A stretch of DNA of 64,000 nucleotides from Aliidiomarina sanyensis (GCF_003987175.1 NZ_PIPM01000008.1:1-64000), one strand, 5' to 3'. Numbered from the stretch's first letter, positions 46,040 to 55,344 are shown. A program made the numbers and translations. Notes: generated from the sequence alone by a model not told the origin.

Positions 46040-46045
46040 TAAGTA

Positions 46046-46696
46046 ATGAGTCAACCTAATTACGAATTCAAAGCTGAAATCCGGACTGACTTAGGTAAAG
46101 GTGCGAGCCGCCGCCTGCGTCACGAAGGAAAAATTCCTGCCATTTTATACGGTGGAAAGGAAGATGCACTGTCATTGACACTGGATCATGACAAAATCAT
46201 CAACGCTGCAGATCATGAAGGCTTCTTCAGCCACATTCTGACCCTGCACATTGGTGGCAAGAAGCAACAAGCTATCTTGAAAGACGTTCAGCGCCACCCA
46301 TACAAGCCAAAAATCACCCACTTAGACTTCCAGCGCGTCAGCGCGAAAGAAGAGCTGCACACGAATGTTCCTGTGCACTTCCTTGGTGAAGAAGCGGTTA
46401 AGAAAGCCGGTGGTGTTGTTGTTCACCAGTTGAACGATATCGAAATCACCTGTTTGCCGAAAGACCTGCCTGAGTTCATCGAAGTTGACGTGTCAGGTTT
46501 AGAGATTGGTGACAACATTCACTTGAGCCAGATCGAAGCGCCGAAAGGTGTAACTTTTGTCGAGCTGACGCGTGGTGCAGACCACGATCCAGTCCTCGTG
46601 ACCGTGAGCAAGCCAAAAGCAGAGAAAGTTGAAGACGAAGCGCCAGAAGCTCCTGAAGCTCCTGAAGCTGCGAATGAAAAGAAAGACGAAGAGTAA
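46046..46696 (+). CDS. rplY: 50S ribosomal protein L25, long CTC form
   Basis: 5S-rRNA-binding ribosomal protein. It has 216 residues: L25 domain 1-95 (AEIRTDLGKGASRRLRHEGKIPAILYGGK, KPKITHLDFQRVSAKEEL), a TL5/CTC beta domain about 96-190 (VPVHFLGEEAVKKAGGVVVHQLNDIEITCLPKDLPEFIEVDVSGLEIGDNIHLSQI) and an acidic tail with threefold EAPEAPEAPEA. E. coli has only the 94-residue L25 part. First of the rplY-pth-ychF row; regulation by the upstream leader is likely. Confidence 0.96.
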   Translation: MSQPNYEFKAEIRTDLGKGASRRLRHEGKIPAILYGGKEDALSLTLDHDKIINAADHEGFFSHILTLHIGGKKQQAILKDVQRHPYKPKITHLDFQRVSAKEELHTNVPVHFLGEEAVKKAGGVVVHQLNDIEITCLPKDLPEFIEVDVSGLEIGDNIHLSQIEAPKGVTFVELTRGADHDPVLVTVSKPKAEKVEDEAPEAPEAPEAANEKKDEE

Positions 46697-46713
46697 TCAT
46701 TTAGGTTTCTCTG

Positions 46714-47307
46714 ATGTCAGCAGACATTCGCCTTATCGTGGGCCTGGGAAATCCGGGCCCCGAATATTCCGCAACCCGGCACAATGCCGGGTTCTGGTTT
46801 ATTGAAGCGCTCGCAGCGCAATTTAAAGCGACTTTGAGTCCTGACGCAAAATATTTTGGGACCACAACCCGCCTTCCCCCTCCCTACGCCGAAACACGCC
46901 TACTCATGCCGATGACATTTATGAATCGGAGTGGTCAGTCCGTGGGTGCTATGGCGAGCTTTTTCAAAATCACGCCGGAGCAAATCCTCGTTGTGCATGA
47001 TGAGCTTGACCTCCCACCCGGTGTCGCAAAGTTCAAACAAGGGGGAGGACACGGTGGACACAACGGCCTGAAAGATATTGCGCGAGCACTCGGAAACAAT
47101 GTGAATTTTCATCGACTACGGATCGGTATTGGCCATCCAGGCCATAGCTCGCAAGTGACGGGTTATGTGCTGGGTAAAGCACCAAGCGATCAGCAACGCC
47201 TGATTGAGGATGCGGTGCATGAGGCGCTTCGAGCGGTCGAAATTGCAATGCAACAAGGCTGGGTACCTGCGAAGCAGTACCTTCACTCGTTCAAAGCAGG
47301 TCAATAA
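46714..47307 (+). CDS. pth: Peptidyl-tRNA hydrolase
   Basis: Releases peptides from peptidyl-tRNAs dropped by ribosomes. It has 197 residues (E. coli 194). Conserved: [21 protein letters not shown] (catalytic His in RHNAG), [46 protein letters not shown] and GYVLGKAP. It follows rplY by 17 bp and precedes ychF by 37 bp. Confidence 0.98.
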   Translation: MSADIRLIVGLGNPGPEYSATRHNAGFWFIEALAAQFKATLSPDAKYFGTTTRLPPPYAETRLLMPMTFMNRSGQSVGAMASFFKITPEQILVVHDELDLPPGVAKFKQGGGHGGHNGLKDIARALGNNVNFHRLRIGIGHPGHSSQVTGYVLGKAPSDQQRLIEDAVHEALRAVEIAMQQGWVPAKQYLHSFKAGQ

Positions 47308-47344
47308 GCGACCTTTTTAAACACAGATTAAGTGGACAGCAATC

Positions 47345-48436
47345 ATGGGATTTAAATGCGGAATTGTTGGCTTGCCCAACGTTGGTAAATCAACCTTGTT
47401 TAATGCATTAACCAAAGCAGGTATTGATGCAGCAAACTTTCCTTTTTGCACAATTGAACCAAATACAGGTGTGGTTGCCGTACCGGATACGCGTCTCGAT
47501 GTACTTTCAGCGATCGTAAATCCGCAAAAAGTCATTCCCACCACAATGGAATTTGTGGATATCGCAGGATTGGTGAAAGGCGCATCCAAAGGTGAAGGCC
47601 TTGGAAACCAGTTCTTAGCCAATATCCGCGAAACCGATGCCATTGGCCATGTGGTTCGTTGCTTTGAAGATGAGAACATCGTTCACGTCGCAGGTCGCGT
47701 GAATCCCCTCGAAGACATCGATACCATTAACACCGAATTAGCACTCGCAGATCTCGATTCCGTCGAGAAAGCGATTCATCGCCTCGGTAAAAAAGCCAAA
47801 GGGGGCGAGAAGCAGGCCAAAGAAGAGATGATTGTCCTCGAAAAATTACTCCCTGCATTGTCTGAAGGCCACATGGCGCGAAGTGTCGAGCTGTCAGATG
47901 ACGAGCGTAAAACCATTCGTTCGTTCAATCTTCTGACGCTTAAGCCCACGATGTACATCTGCAATGTGAGCGAAGATGGATTTGACAACAATCCGCATTT
48001 GCAAGCGGTGATCGACTTAGCGGCGACCGAAAACGCGATTGTCGTTCCTGTGTGTGCAGCAATCGAGTCGGAAATTGCCGAGCTTGAAGATGAAGATAAA
48101 GCTGAGTTTCTTGATACGATGGGCCTTGAAGAGCCGGGACTCAACCGTGTAATTCGTGCCGGGTATGAACTTCTTAATTTACATACCTACTTCACGGCTG
48201 GCGTCAAAGAAGTGCGCGCATGGACTATCAAGAAGAAATCAACCGCACCGCAAGCTGCTGGCCGAATCCATACGGATTTTGAAAAAGGCTTTATTCGTGC
48301 TGAAGTCATCGGATACGAAGATTATGTCACCTGCAAGGGTGAACAAGGCGCCAAAGATGCGGGCAAATGGCGCCTTGAAGGAAAAGAGTACATCGTAAAA
48401 GATGGCGATGTTATTCACTTCCGCTTTAACGTTTAA
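47345..48436 (+). CDS. ychF: Redox-regulated ATPase YchF
   Basis: Obg-family P-loop protein that prefers ATP. It has 363 residues, as in E. coli. P-loop GLPNVGKST at about 8-16, switch [39 protein letters not shown], NxxE-type base motif replaced in the ATP-binding variant, and the C-terminal TGS domain ([41 protein letters not shown]). Adjacent to pth, as in E. coli. Followed by a bidirectional terminator. Confidence 0.98.
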   Translation: MGFKCGIVGLPNVGKSTLFNALTKAGIDAANFPFCTIEPNTGVVAVPDTRLDVLSAIVNPQKVIPTTMEFVDIAGLVKGASKGEGLGNQFLANIRETDAIGHVVRCFEDENIVHVAGRVNPLEDIDTINTELALADLDSVEKAIHRLGKKAKGGEKQAKEEMIVLEKLLPALSEGHMARSVELSDDERKTIRSFNLLTLKPTMYICNVSEDGFDNNPHLQAVIDLAATENAIVVPVCAAIESEIAELEDEDKAEFLDTMGLEEPGLNRVIRAGYELLNLHTYFTAGVKEVRAWTIKKKSTAPQAAGRIHTDFEKGFIRAEVIGYEDYVTCKGEQGAKDAGKWRLEGKEYIVKDGDVIHFRFNV

Positions 48437-48456
48437 TTAACGGTTGGAACATACAC

Positions 48457-48487
48457 AAAAGCTCGCTGGCAATCCGCGAGCTTTTTT
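48457..48487. terminator. Bidirectional terminator between ychF and the truncated haemoglobin gene
   Basis: AAAAGCTCGC / GCGAGCTTTT with a 9-base loop (48457-48466 with 48476-48485), then TT. Both flanks are A/T rich. Confidence 0.92.
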
Positions 48488-48514
48488 ATTTGCTTGCGTC
48501 CGATTCGATCACGC

Positions 48515-48934
48515 TTAGTGCCCGACTACCTCACCGTGCATTGCCGCGAGTAACGAGAGTAAGCGGTTCTGCGCACGAACGGATACATTCGAATCATCCA
48601 TAGCGCGCTGCAATGCCTCGACTAGGGCGTTAAAGTCTGTGTTGGTGAGATTCATGCCCGTATGGGATGTCACCATATCATCTCCGCTATAGACACAATC
48701 ACCGCCTGAAATTTCACAGATTTGCTCCACGAGTTTCTCGTGCAAACGAATCATATCGACATTTTCAAAGTGATGTCGAATCCGCGGATCCTCAAGGGAG
48801 TAAATCAGCATATCTTCCATTAATTGCTCAATACCCGCAGTTTCTCCGAGATCATGATAAAGAGAACGCTCCTGAGCATTGACCGTAGAGAATGCGAATA
48901 GCAACGCCAGCAATCCGAGTTTAAAACAATTCAT
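48515..48934 (-). CDS. Exported group I truncated haemoglobin
   Basis: A 139-residue haemoglobin-fold protein with an N-terminal signal peptide (residues 1-20, ending VNA), which puts it in the periplasm; most truncated haemoglobins are cytoplasmic. The globin has SLYHDLGETAGIEQLMEDMLIYSLEDPRIRHHFENVD, then proximal His91 in VTSHTGMNLTNTDFNALVEAL, typical of group I (TrHbN). Two cysteines (73, 80) flank GG and may form a disulphide. It may detoxify NO or carry oxygen or electrons; this is inference. Downstream of the DUF3034 gene by 13 bp, so part of the cupredoxin-EAL-DUF3034 set. Confidence 0.85.
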   Translation of the reverse strand: MNCFKLGLLALLFAFSTVNAQERSLYHDLGETAGIEQLMEDMLIYSLEDPRIRHHFENVDMIRLHEKLVEQICEISGGDCVYSGDDMVTSHTGMNLTNTDFNALVEALQRAMDDSNVSVRAQNRLLSLLAAMHGEVVGH

Positions 48935-48947
48935 ATAGAACTCCTCG

Positions 48948-49799
48948 TCAAAATGACGCTTGGATACTCAGGTAATAGCCGCGCTGGCCTGATTCTCCAG
49001 CAATACTGCCCAAATCAACATAGGCCCCAACGAGCGCGACTTGTTTCGATGGAAACCAAGCAACCCATGCCGAGGTCCAATCATCTTCGTGAGCAAAACT
49101 TAAGTTATCGGGCTTTTGACGATACTCCACCCCGACTGCCAATGCTCGGTTTACAAACATTCCCAATGCTAGTTCAGCCTGAAGTTCATGCTGGTCACGG
49201 GTATCACCACCAAACCCAAGCAATCCCCCTTGATTGGCGCGTGTGGCACGGACCGTACCATTCGCTAGCCAGGTCCGATCAAACGGACCGGCAAGCCACA
49301 CACGACTCACTGCAAGGTATACATCCCAATCAGCGTCTCGAGCAGAGCCTACCGCTTCAGGGATTGCATACTGGGTGTTCCGTTTGTATTGGGTTCCCAC
49401 GCTGATCTGTGGCATCGCGCCATAAATTAAATCGCCGGTGAGACGATACTTTGCGCCAAGAATATCTTGCCTCAGTTCAGCCCCAAGATTCTCAAGATTA
49501 AACATTTGACGCGCAAACGACACCTCAAAGCGATTTCCGTAGCTCACCGAAACACCTGTAACATCCAAGCGATAATCATCGACCTGCGCCCGGCTCAGCG
49601 TTGCTGTCCCGCCCCATTGCTCGTCCTCGGTGTAACCGGAAATGACCGCCCAGGGGACCAGCCCGCCGCCAGCACTACCCTCTATTGTGGTCACACCACC
49701 AGTCGCCAAAAGTCTGCCACCACTTGCTTGGGCTGGAAACGCAAAAATCGATGCAACACAAGCAATTGCTCCAACCATCACGACCCATCGTGTCTTCAT
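48948..49799 (-). CDS. DUF3034 family outer-membrane protein
   Basis: A 283-residue protein with a signal peptide (1-25, ending AQA). The mature part has GGRLLATGGVTTIEGSAGGGLVPWAVISGY, GGTATLSRAQVDDYRLDVTGVSVSYGNRFEVSFARQ and many alternating beta strands, ending in the aromatic-terminated GYYLSIQASF. That is a typical beta-barrel signal for outer-membrane insertion. Family DUF3034; function unknown. Its start overlaps the EAL gene stop (49796) by 4 bases, so expression is coupled. Confidence 0.85.
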   Translation of the reverse strand: MKTRWVVMVGAIACVASIFAFPAQASGGRLLATGGVTTIEGSAGGGLVPWAVISGYTEDEQWGGTATLSRAQVDDYRLDVTGVSVSYGNRFEVSFARQMFNLENLGAELRQDILGAKYRLTGDLIYGAMPQISVGTQYKRNTQYAIPEAVGSARDADWDVYLAVSRVWLAGPFDRTWLANGTVRATRANQGGLLGFGGDTRDQHELQAELALGMFVNRALAVGVEYRQKPDNLSFAHEDDWTSAWVAWFPSKQVALVGAYVDLGSIAGESGQRGYYLSIQASF

Positions 49800-52120
49800 A
49801 GATTGCTATCCTTATGTCGTTCTTCGTGCGCCTGATACCATGTTAAAAACTCATCCGCTCCACGCGGCTTGCTAAAGAAGTAACCCTGTAAGGTGTCACA
49901 TCCCCAATCACTTAATAGCCGCGCAGCCGCCTCACTCTCCACGCCTTCAGCCACGACAGAAAGACCCAAGCGATGCGCCATTTCAATGGTTGAGTGAACG
50001 ATCGTTTGATCGGCAGGGTTGTGTTCTAAATTCATCACAAAGCTTCGATCGACCTTCAATTCAGTGGCATGCAAGCTTCGCAACTGCAGCAAAGAACTGA
50101 ATCCCGTTCCATAATCGTCAATTGAGATTCCAAAGCCAAGAGCCCGCAGTTCGGTTAATACGTCGCTTACCCGCTCCGATTGCTCAATCATTGCGTTCTC
50201 GGTCACTTCGATCACAAAGGCATCTGACGGAACGCCAAGGCGCGTGATCACATCGTGCAGCGCAACAATGACCTCACTTTCTAACAGGTCGCTGGCTGAA
50301 AAATTGACGGAAAGTGATGTTTGCACCCCCTGAGAACGCCAAACGGCAATCGTTTCCAAGGCTGTGCGACAAACCCATTGGGTCAACTCGTGGATGAGGT
50401 CGGATTGTTCTGCAATCGGAATAAATTCATCCGGTCCCACCCACCCCAAATCCTCACTTTGCCAACGTAACAGCGCCTCAACCCCCAGACAATGACGGGT
50501 TTTTGCATCGACTTTAGGTTGGAAAACAAGACTCAGCTCATTGTTCGAAATAGCAGTTGGCAATGCATTGGATATTGCCAGTGCACGCATCGCGCGGAGT
50601 TCCATCCCCTCACGGTAGTCACCGTAAGCTTGTTTGGCGCGATGTGCAGAGGCCCGTGCGAACTGAGCGTTGCGGATCAATCCATCAAAATCTTTAGCGT
50701 CCCCTGGCGCATGCGTTCGGCCTGCGTTAAAGCGGAGTGCATAATGCACGGTACCGAGTCGTACTCCACGATTGAAGGCTTCGAGTACCCGAACAAAACA
50801 CGCGTCGCGCGAAGACTCGCCATCCTCGATTAGGAGAACAAATTCATCGCCTTGCAAACGGTACAAGGATTCCTGAGAGGACATCTCCTTGGCAACCCGT
50901 TCACTCAAAGCGACTAACATGCGATCGCAAATCGATGGGCCATACATACTGTTTAGTTGACGAAAATTCTGACAGTTCACCAGCACCAATGTGAATGATT
51001 TCTTCTCAGAGCACCATGCGTCGACTGCTTGTTTCAAACTTAAAGCATTCGGAAGCCTTGTGAGTTCATCGTGGGTGAGCTGGTGGGATATTTTCGCTTC
51101 ACGCTCAGCAATTGCGGACTGCATTTTGTTGAAGCCCTGTGCAAGTTCACCAAGCTCATCCGTTCGCTTTATTGCAATGGGCTCCGCATAGTGTCCAGAG
51201 CGGATCCGCGCCGCGATCCGTGTGAGCTCACGAAGTGGCTGCGTCACCTGCCGACCTAAAAGAATCGCAATGGAAATGGCGGCAATCAGCGTAACGCCAG
51301 CAATCAGCCAGAGCGAGCGTTTTAAAAGTGTAAACGGTGCCTGAGCATCTTCCAGCGAAGACGCCAACAAGACGTAAAGTGCTGAGTCGGCCTCGTTCGA
51401 CTGACCAAACTGGGTCATGGGAAGCCAACGAGTATTGAGCTGGAATTGATCTTGCCAATCGGAGAGTTGAGTCGACTGATGTGTCAAAAATTGTGTTAAA
51501 TCACGCTCCATCATCTCGTTTTTTGACGTAATCACAATCTGTTCTGAATTCCCTGGGGCGTAAACAAAACTGACATGACTCATGGTAAGGCTCTCGAGTT
51601 CGCGCGCCAGCTCCGAATCAACTGCGAACCCAAAAAGCACATAAGCAATCACATTCGGCGCCCGAACCGGAACCACCACAGCCTGAAATAACTCGCCCTC
51701 GGCGCGGAGAATTCCGGATGCACGTTCCGACCACCGACCAACCATCTGTTCCGCGGTAAAATCCACATCATGAGATGACACGAGGATATCGCCTTCGGGG
51801 CTCAACACTGTCATCAGTTCGGCCTCGATGCGTTGACCGTGATTTACCAATGCAGAAATAATTGTGTCATCGTCGGCACTGGCTATTGCTTGGCGAAAGC
51901 CAAAGTCGTCTGCAAGAATCCCGGCTCCCTGTCGAAGCTGCTGCTCACGAAGCTCAAGAAGCTGCGAGAATACCCGTTCACTGACTTCAAGCTCTCGATC
52001 GGAATTTCGTAGCACACTCACTTCGGTTGACCAAAGGGTTGCGGAGATGACAGTAACCAGCGTCACGGCGACTAAGCCCGCCAATAAAATGACCAAGCGC
52101 TGTTGATAGCTAATGGTCAT
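49796..52120 (-). CDS. Membrane EAL phosphodiesterase with degenerate GGDEF
   Basis: From ATG 52120, with strong GGAGG, it has 774 residues. Order: helix 1 (about 8-30), a 230-residue periplasmic sensor, helix 2 (about 270-288), HAMP (289-342), GGDEF domain (350-505), EAL domain (525-774). The GGDEF motif reads LQGDEF at 422-427, and the metal-binding aspartate strand is VNCQNF, so cyclase activity is unlikely. The EAL domain is complete: EALLRW (548-553), VIEVTENAMI, DDYGTGFSSL, KVDRSFV, VAEGVESE, QGYFFSKP. It should hydrolyse c-di-GMP in response to a periplasmic signal. It overlaps the cupredoxin gene by 11 bases. Confidence 0.92.
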   Translation of the reverse strand: MTISYQQRLVILLAGLVAVTLVTVISATLWSTEVSVLRNSDRELEVSERVFSQLLELREQQLRQGAGILADDFGFRQAIASADDDTIISALVNHGQRIEAELMTVLSPEGDILVSSHDVDFTAEQMVGRWSERASGILRAEGELFQAVVVPVRAPNVIAYVLFGFAVDSELARELESLTMSHVSFVYAPGNSEQIVITSKNEMMERDLTQFLTHQSTQLSDWQDQFQLNTRWLPMTQFGQSNEADSALYVLLASSLEDAQAPFTLLKRSLWLIAGVTLIAAISIAILLGRQVTQPLRELTRIAARIRSGHYAEPIAIKRTDELGELAQGFNKMQSAIAEREAKISHQLTHDELTRLPNALSLKQAVDAWCSEKKSFTLVLVNCQNFRQLNSMYGPSICDRMLVALSERVAKEMSSQESLYRLQGDEFVLLIEDGESSRDACFVRVLEAFNRGVRLGTVHYALRFNAGRTHAPGDAKDFDGLIRNAQFARASAHRAKQAYGDYREGMELRAMRALAISNALPTAISNNELSLVFQPKVDAKTRHCLGVEALLRWQSEDLGWVGPDEFIPIAEQSDLIHELTQWVCRTALETIAVWRSQGVQTSLSVNFSASDLLESEVIVALHDVITRLGVPSDAFVIEVTENAMIEQSERVSDVLTELRALGFGISIDDYGTGFSSLLQLRSLHATELKVDRSFVMNLEHNPADQTIVHSTIEMAHRLGLSVVAEGVESEAAARLLSDWGCDTLQGYFFSKPRGADEFLTWYQAHEERHKDSNL

Positions 52121-52820
52121 GTTGCAACCTCCGCCGGAAGCGTTGCTCAAGCCGAGACGCCTCCCGTTCCGGGGGGCGTGTCACCGGCACAGTCAAAACA
52201 TCGTCCTCGAGGTGCTCTGCAACAAGGAGCGGGCCATACCCCGCAGCACTCATCCACGGATGCCAAAAGTACCATGCAAGCTGAGGTTGCAAAGTGATCC
52301 CTTCAACCCGCCCGTTCTCTATCGAACGGTACGTTTGGCCCACATCACTCACAATAATATGGCCAATCATGTCATCATGAATGTTGCATCCCACGGTAAC
52401 AAAACCAACCTCAGGAAAGTCTATTTTCGGCGCTTCACCGCGAGCAAAAAGTTGAAACTCAAAAGGACGAACTTCCGAAAAGGAATACACATGATGGCGA
52501 ATACTATCGCTGTTGGGAAAGGTTACCGAATCCCCCGGGCGAATCACGAGCAACTGAGGTGAAAACTGCCGTTCAATTTGGTCCATAATATGGATTTGCG
52601 ACGCCTCACCCGTATCCGCAGATACATCGGCTTGCTCTGAGATACCAAAAATAACCACATCCGGCAGCGCGTCCCCGTTTCCATCGGTAACACGCATTGA
52701 ACTTGCGAGTGCGCTCAGGGAGCTCGCAAGACATAATCCTAGCATTAAGCAACACCACAAAAGAATCGTAAGACCCTGGTGACGAGCTCGCAATGGAGTC
52801 CGTGAGTGACTCAGGTGCAT
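52110..52820 (-). CDS. Exported cupredoxin-like protein
   Basis: From ATG 52820 (MHLSHSRTPLRARH) it has 236 residues. A signal peptide precedes ALASS (about residue 41). The cupredoxin domain shows type-1 copper ligands: His109/110 in SIRHHVYSFS, then Cys145-x2-His148-x2-Met151 in VTVGCNIHDDMIGHIIVSD, the classical C-x2-H-x2-M. It is annotated in related genomes as methylamine utilization protein, but no methylamine genes are here. A 75-residue C-terminal extension follows. First gene of the coupled cupredoxin-EAL-DUF3034-haemoglobin unit. It may act as the redox or copper input for the EAL sensor (inference). Confidence 0.85.
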   Translation of the reverse strand: MHLSHSRTPLRARHQGLTILLWCCLMLGLCLASSLSALASSMRVTDGNGDALPDVVIFGISEQADVSADTGEASQIHIMDQIERQFSPQLLVIRPGDSVTFPNSDSIRHHVYSFSEVRPFEFQLFARGEAPKIDFPEVGFVTVGCNIHDDMIGHIIVSDVGQTYRSIENGRVEGITLQPQLAWYFWHPWMSAAGYGPLLVAEHLEDDVLTVPVTRPPEREASRLEQRFRRRLQHDH

Positions 52821-52978
52821 GCGTACGTATCCTGTTCTGCGCGATTGCTTTATCGCAACGGTTCTGATTGTTATAGTTTCATCATACAAGGTTCATGAAA
52901 TAAAGCATCTAACTTCATCGGGTAATCGGCGAGTCCAGCGAAAGCTTGAGGAAACCGACGAACAAAGGGACGACTATC

Positions 52979-54373
52979 ATGGCAAAAGGGTATCGCGTTG
53001 AGAAAGATAGCATGGGCACCGTAAACGTTCCCGAAGACGCACTGTTTGGGGCACAAACTCAACGGGCGATCGATAACTTTCAGCTCAGTGACTTACAGCT
53101 TCCATTCGCTTTCATCCGCGCAGTGGCTCTGATTAAATATTGTGCCGCAGAGGCGAACGAAGCACTCGGTCAACTCGACAGACGTCGAGCGGATGCAATC
53201 ATGCAAGCAGCCCTCGAAGTCTTTGAAGGCCGTTGGCAAAATCAATTTCCAGTCGATGTGTTCCAAACCGGCTCTGGCACCAGTACCAACATGAATGTGA
53301 ATGAAGTGCTCGCAACGCTTGCGGCCAAACAAAGCGGCCTGGAGGTCCATCCAAACGACCATGTAAACCATGGGCAAAGTAGTAACGACGTGATCCCCAC
53401 CGCCATTCAAGTAAGCGCAGCGCGTCGCTTACATCGAAAATTGTTCCCCGCACTCAAACACCTTGAGCAGACGATTCAAGAAAAAGCACAGCAGCTCAAC
53501 GGCATCGTAAAAACAGGTCGCACCCATTTAATGGACGCAATGCCTTTAACGTTCGAGCAAGAACTGGAGACGTGGGCAGCACAGTTAAAACAAGCCCGCG
53601 AGCGATTAGAAACGCTGATGCCCCAGCTGTTAAGTCTACCGCAAGGCGGGACCGCTATCGGCACGGGCGTCAATGCTCACCCTGATTTTGCGCACCATTT
53701 TTGTGACGCGATGCAACGCTTTACCGAAATGCCTTTTACGTCGGCCAACAACAAGTTTGTCGGCATCGCCGGGCAAGATATCGCCGTTGCAACGTCAGGT
53801 GTGTTGACGTCTTTAGCAACGGTTATGATGAAGATCGCGAACGATCTCCGGTGGATGAATAGCGGACCACTTGCAGGCCTTGGGGAAATTGAGTTACCCG
53901 CCTTACAGCCAGGATCCAGCATCATGCCGGGCAAAGTAAATCCCGTAATCCCCGAAGCAGTGGCGATGGCATCCGCACAAGTCTTCGGTAACCACACCTC
54001 CATATCACTGGCTGGGCAGAGCGGTAATTTTCAATTAAATGTCATGCTGCCTTTAATTGCTTACAATTTCTTGCAAAGTATTGAGTTGATGACCTCGTCT
54101 GCTTATGCACTTGCCGATCAGGCGATTAGCGGATTTACCGTTCATCAGGAAAAATTAAACGAGGCGCTTGCACGAAATCCGATTCTTGTGACCGCTTTAA
54201 ACCCCGTGATTGGTTACAACAAAGCGGCCGAAATCGCAAAGAAAGCCTATCAGGAAAAACGACCTGTACTTGAGGTCGCCATGGAACTAACCGATCTTTC
54301 TGAATCCGAACTCACCACTCTGTTGGATCCAGCAAAACTAACCAACCATCGTTCGCGTAACCGCGATTCATAA
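52979..54373 (+). CDS. fumC: Class II fumarate hydratase
   Basis: Interconverts fumarate and malate in the TCA cycle; iron-free, oxygen-stable type. From ATG 52979 (MAKGYRVEKDSMGTV) it has 464 residues (E. coli 467). Blocks: GTSTNMNVNEVLA, HPNDHVNHGQSSNDVIPTA, GRTHLMDAMPLTFEQEL and the signature GSSIMPGKVNPV loop. A frame open upstream to 52946 is not used because the ribosome site AAGGGA fits 52979. Confidence 0.96.
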   Translation: MAKGYRVEKDSMGTVNVPEDALFGAQTQRAIDNFQLSDLQLPFAFIRAVALIKYCAAEANEALGQLDRRRADAIMQAALEVFEGRWQNQFPVDVFQTGSGTSTNMNVNEVLATLAAKQSGLEVHPNDHVNHGQSSNDVIPTAIQVSAARRLHRKLFPALKHLEQTIQEKAQQLNGIVKTGRTHLMDAMPLTFEQELETWAAQLKQARERLETLMPQLLSLPQGGTAIGTGVNAHPDFAHHFCDAMQRFTEMPFTSANNKFVGIAGQDIAVATSGVLTSLATVMMKIANDLRWMNSGPLAGLGEIELPALQPGSSIMPGKVNPVIPEAVAMASAQVFGNHTSISLAGQSGNFQLNVMLPLIAYNFLQSIELMTSSAYALADQAISGFTVHQEKLNEALARNPILVTALNPVIGYNKAAEIAKKAYQEKRPVLEVAMELTDLSESELTTLLDPAKLTNHRSRNRDS

Positions 54374-54434
54374 CCTTGTTCTGTGGCTCAAACGCTTAGA
54401 ATCCGAACGATGGAGTAACAATAGGATGGGATGT

Positions 54435-55103
54435 ATGAAACAAGCTGATATTCTAATTACTGGCGCAAATCGTGGCATTGGACTTGCGCTCGCACAACAA
54501 TATGCAGATGCAGGAGCTCACGTTTTCGCCGTCTGTCGCAAGCCCTCGGCCGCTCTGCGTCATAGTGGAATCACTATCCTTGATGGCATCGATGTGACTG
54601 CACCGGATGCTGTCACGCGCATTCGCGAGGCTCTCGATGGCCGAAAAATAGACGTTTTGATTAATAATGCCGGAATTCTTACGCGGGAGAACATCAATGA
54701 TGCTCCAGCCCCGGCCATATTGAAGCAATTTGAAGTGAATGCACTTGCCCCGCTTCAGCTTACCCTTGGCTTGCTTCCCAACCTTAAGAAAGGCAGTAAA
54801 GTGGCTCTCATCACCAGTCGTATGGGTTCAATGGAAGATAACGGCAGTGGTGGCTATTACGGATATCGCATGTCAAAAGCAGCCCTAAATGCCGCGGGCG
54901 TCTCTCTTGCTCATGACCTCAAGGACAAATCAATTGCTGTCGCTCTGCTGCACCCGGGTTATGTCCAGACCGACATGGTGAACAACACCGGCGATATCAG
55001 TGCAGCGACCGCGGCATCGCGTTTACGCCAACGGATCAGTGATCTCAACATCGATAACTCAGGCTCATTTTGGCATAGCAACGGCGAAGTCTTGCCGTGG
55101 TAA
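54435..55103 (+). CDS. Short-chain dehydrogenase/reductase
   Basis: A 222-residue Rossmann oxidoreductase. Cofactor motif TGANRGIGLA near the N-terminus, LDGIDVT, NNAG in LINNAGILT, catalytic Ser in LITSRMGS and Tyr-x3-Lys in YGYRMSKAAL. Substrate unknown; it resembles the small C-factor/csgA-like SDRs. ATG 54435 fits the AGGATGG ribosome site better than ATG 54426 (225 residues). It follows fumC by 61 bp. Confidence 0.85.
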   Translation: MKQADILITGANRGIGLALAQQYADAGAHVFAVCRKPSAALRHSGITILDGIDVTAPDAVTRIREALDGRKIDVLINNAGILTRENINDAPAPAILKQFEVNALAPLQLTLGLLPNLKKGSKVALITSRMGSMEDNGSGGYYGYRMSKAALNAAGVSLAHDLKDKSIAVALLHPGYVQTDMVNNTGDISAATAASRLRQRISDLNIDNSGSFWHSNGEVLPW

Positions 55104-55200
55104 AAACAGCAGATTTGTGCGAGAATTGTTGCTCTTTTCACCACATCTGCGCTTTTTTGAGCAGTCAGCGGGGAAATACTGCTTTTTTTCCGAAAAGGTG

Positions 55201-55229
55201 TTGACTGCGCAACAGTGGATTCGCATAAT
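55201..55229 (+). promoter_or_regulatory. Promoter of the tRNA cluster
   Basis: TTGACT (55201-55206), 17-bp spacer, CATAAT (55224-55229), then the GC-rich discriminator ACGCGCCGC. This is typical of stable-RNA promoters under stringent control. Start predicted near 55236. Confidence 0.75.
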
Positions 55230-55267
55230 ACGCGCCGCTGAAACGCACAGATTTGTATTGATAAAAC

Positions 55268-55344
55268 GGCTACGTAGCTCAGTTGGTTAGAGCACATCAC
55301 TCATAATGATGGGGTCGCAGGTTCGAATCCCGCCGTAGCCACCA
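55268..55344 (+). tRNA. tRNA-Met (CAT), elongator
   Basis: 77 nucleotides including encoded CCA. Acceptor GGCTACG / CGTAGCC, D arm AGCTCAGTTGGTTAGAGC, anticodon CAT at 55302-55304, T loop GGTTCGAATC. First pair G-C means elongator, not initiator. Confidence 0.97.

Larger units (their letters stand above)
45656..46045 (+). other. 390-bp intergenic region before rplY
   Basis: No protein gene is supported here. The left part (45656-45700) carries the start region of the DUF6152 gene. The right part holds the rplY promoter (45939-45967) and a roughly 70-base leader with hairpins CCCTG-AAAA-CAGGG (about 45975-45989) and AATCT-TCGG-AGATT (46026-46039). Nothing recognised in 45700-45930. Confidence 0.6.

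Noticed and set aside
52110-52820. Methylamine dehydrogenase pathway membership of the cupredoxin
   Set aside because: No mau genes nearby; the family name is inherited annotation only.
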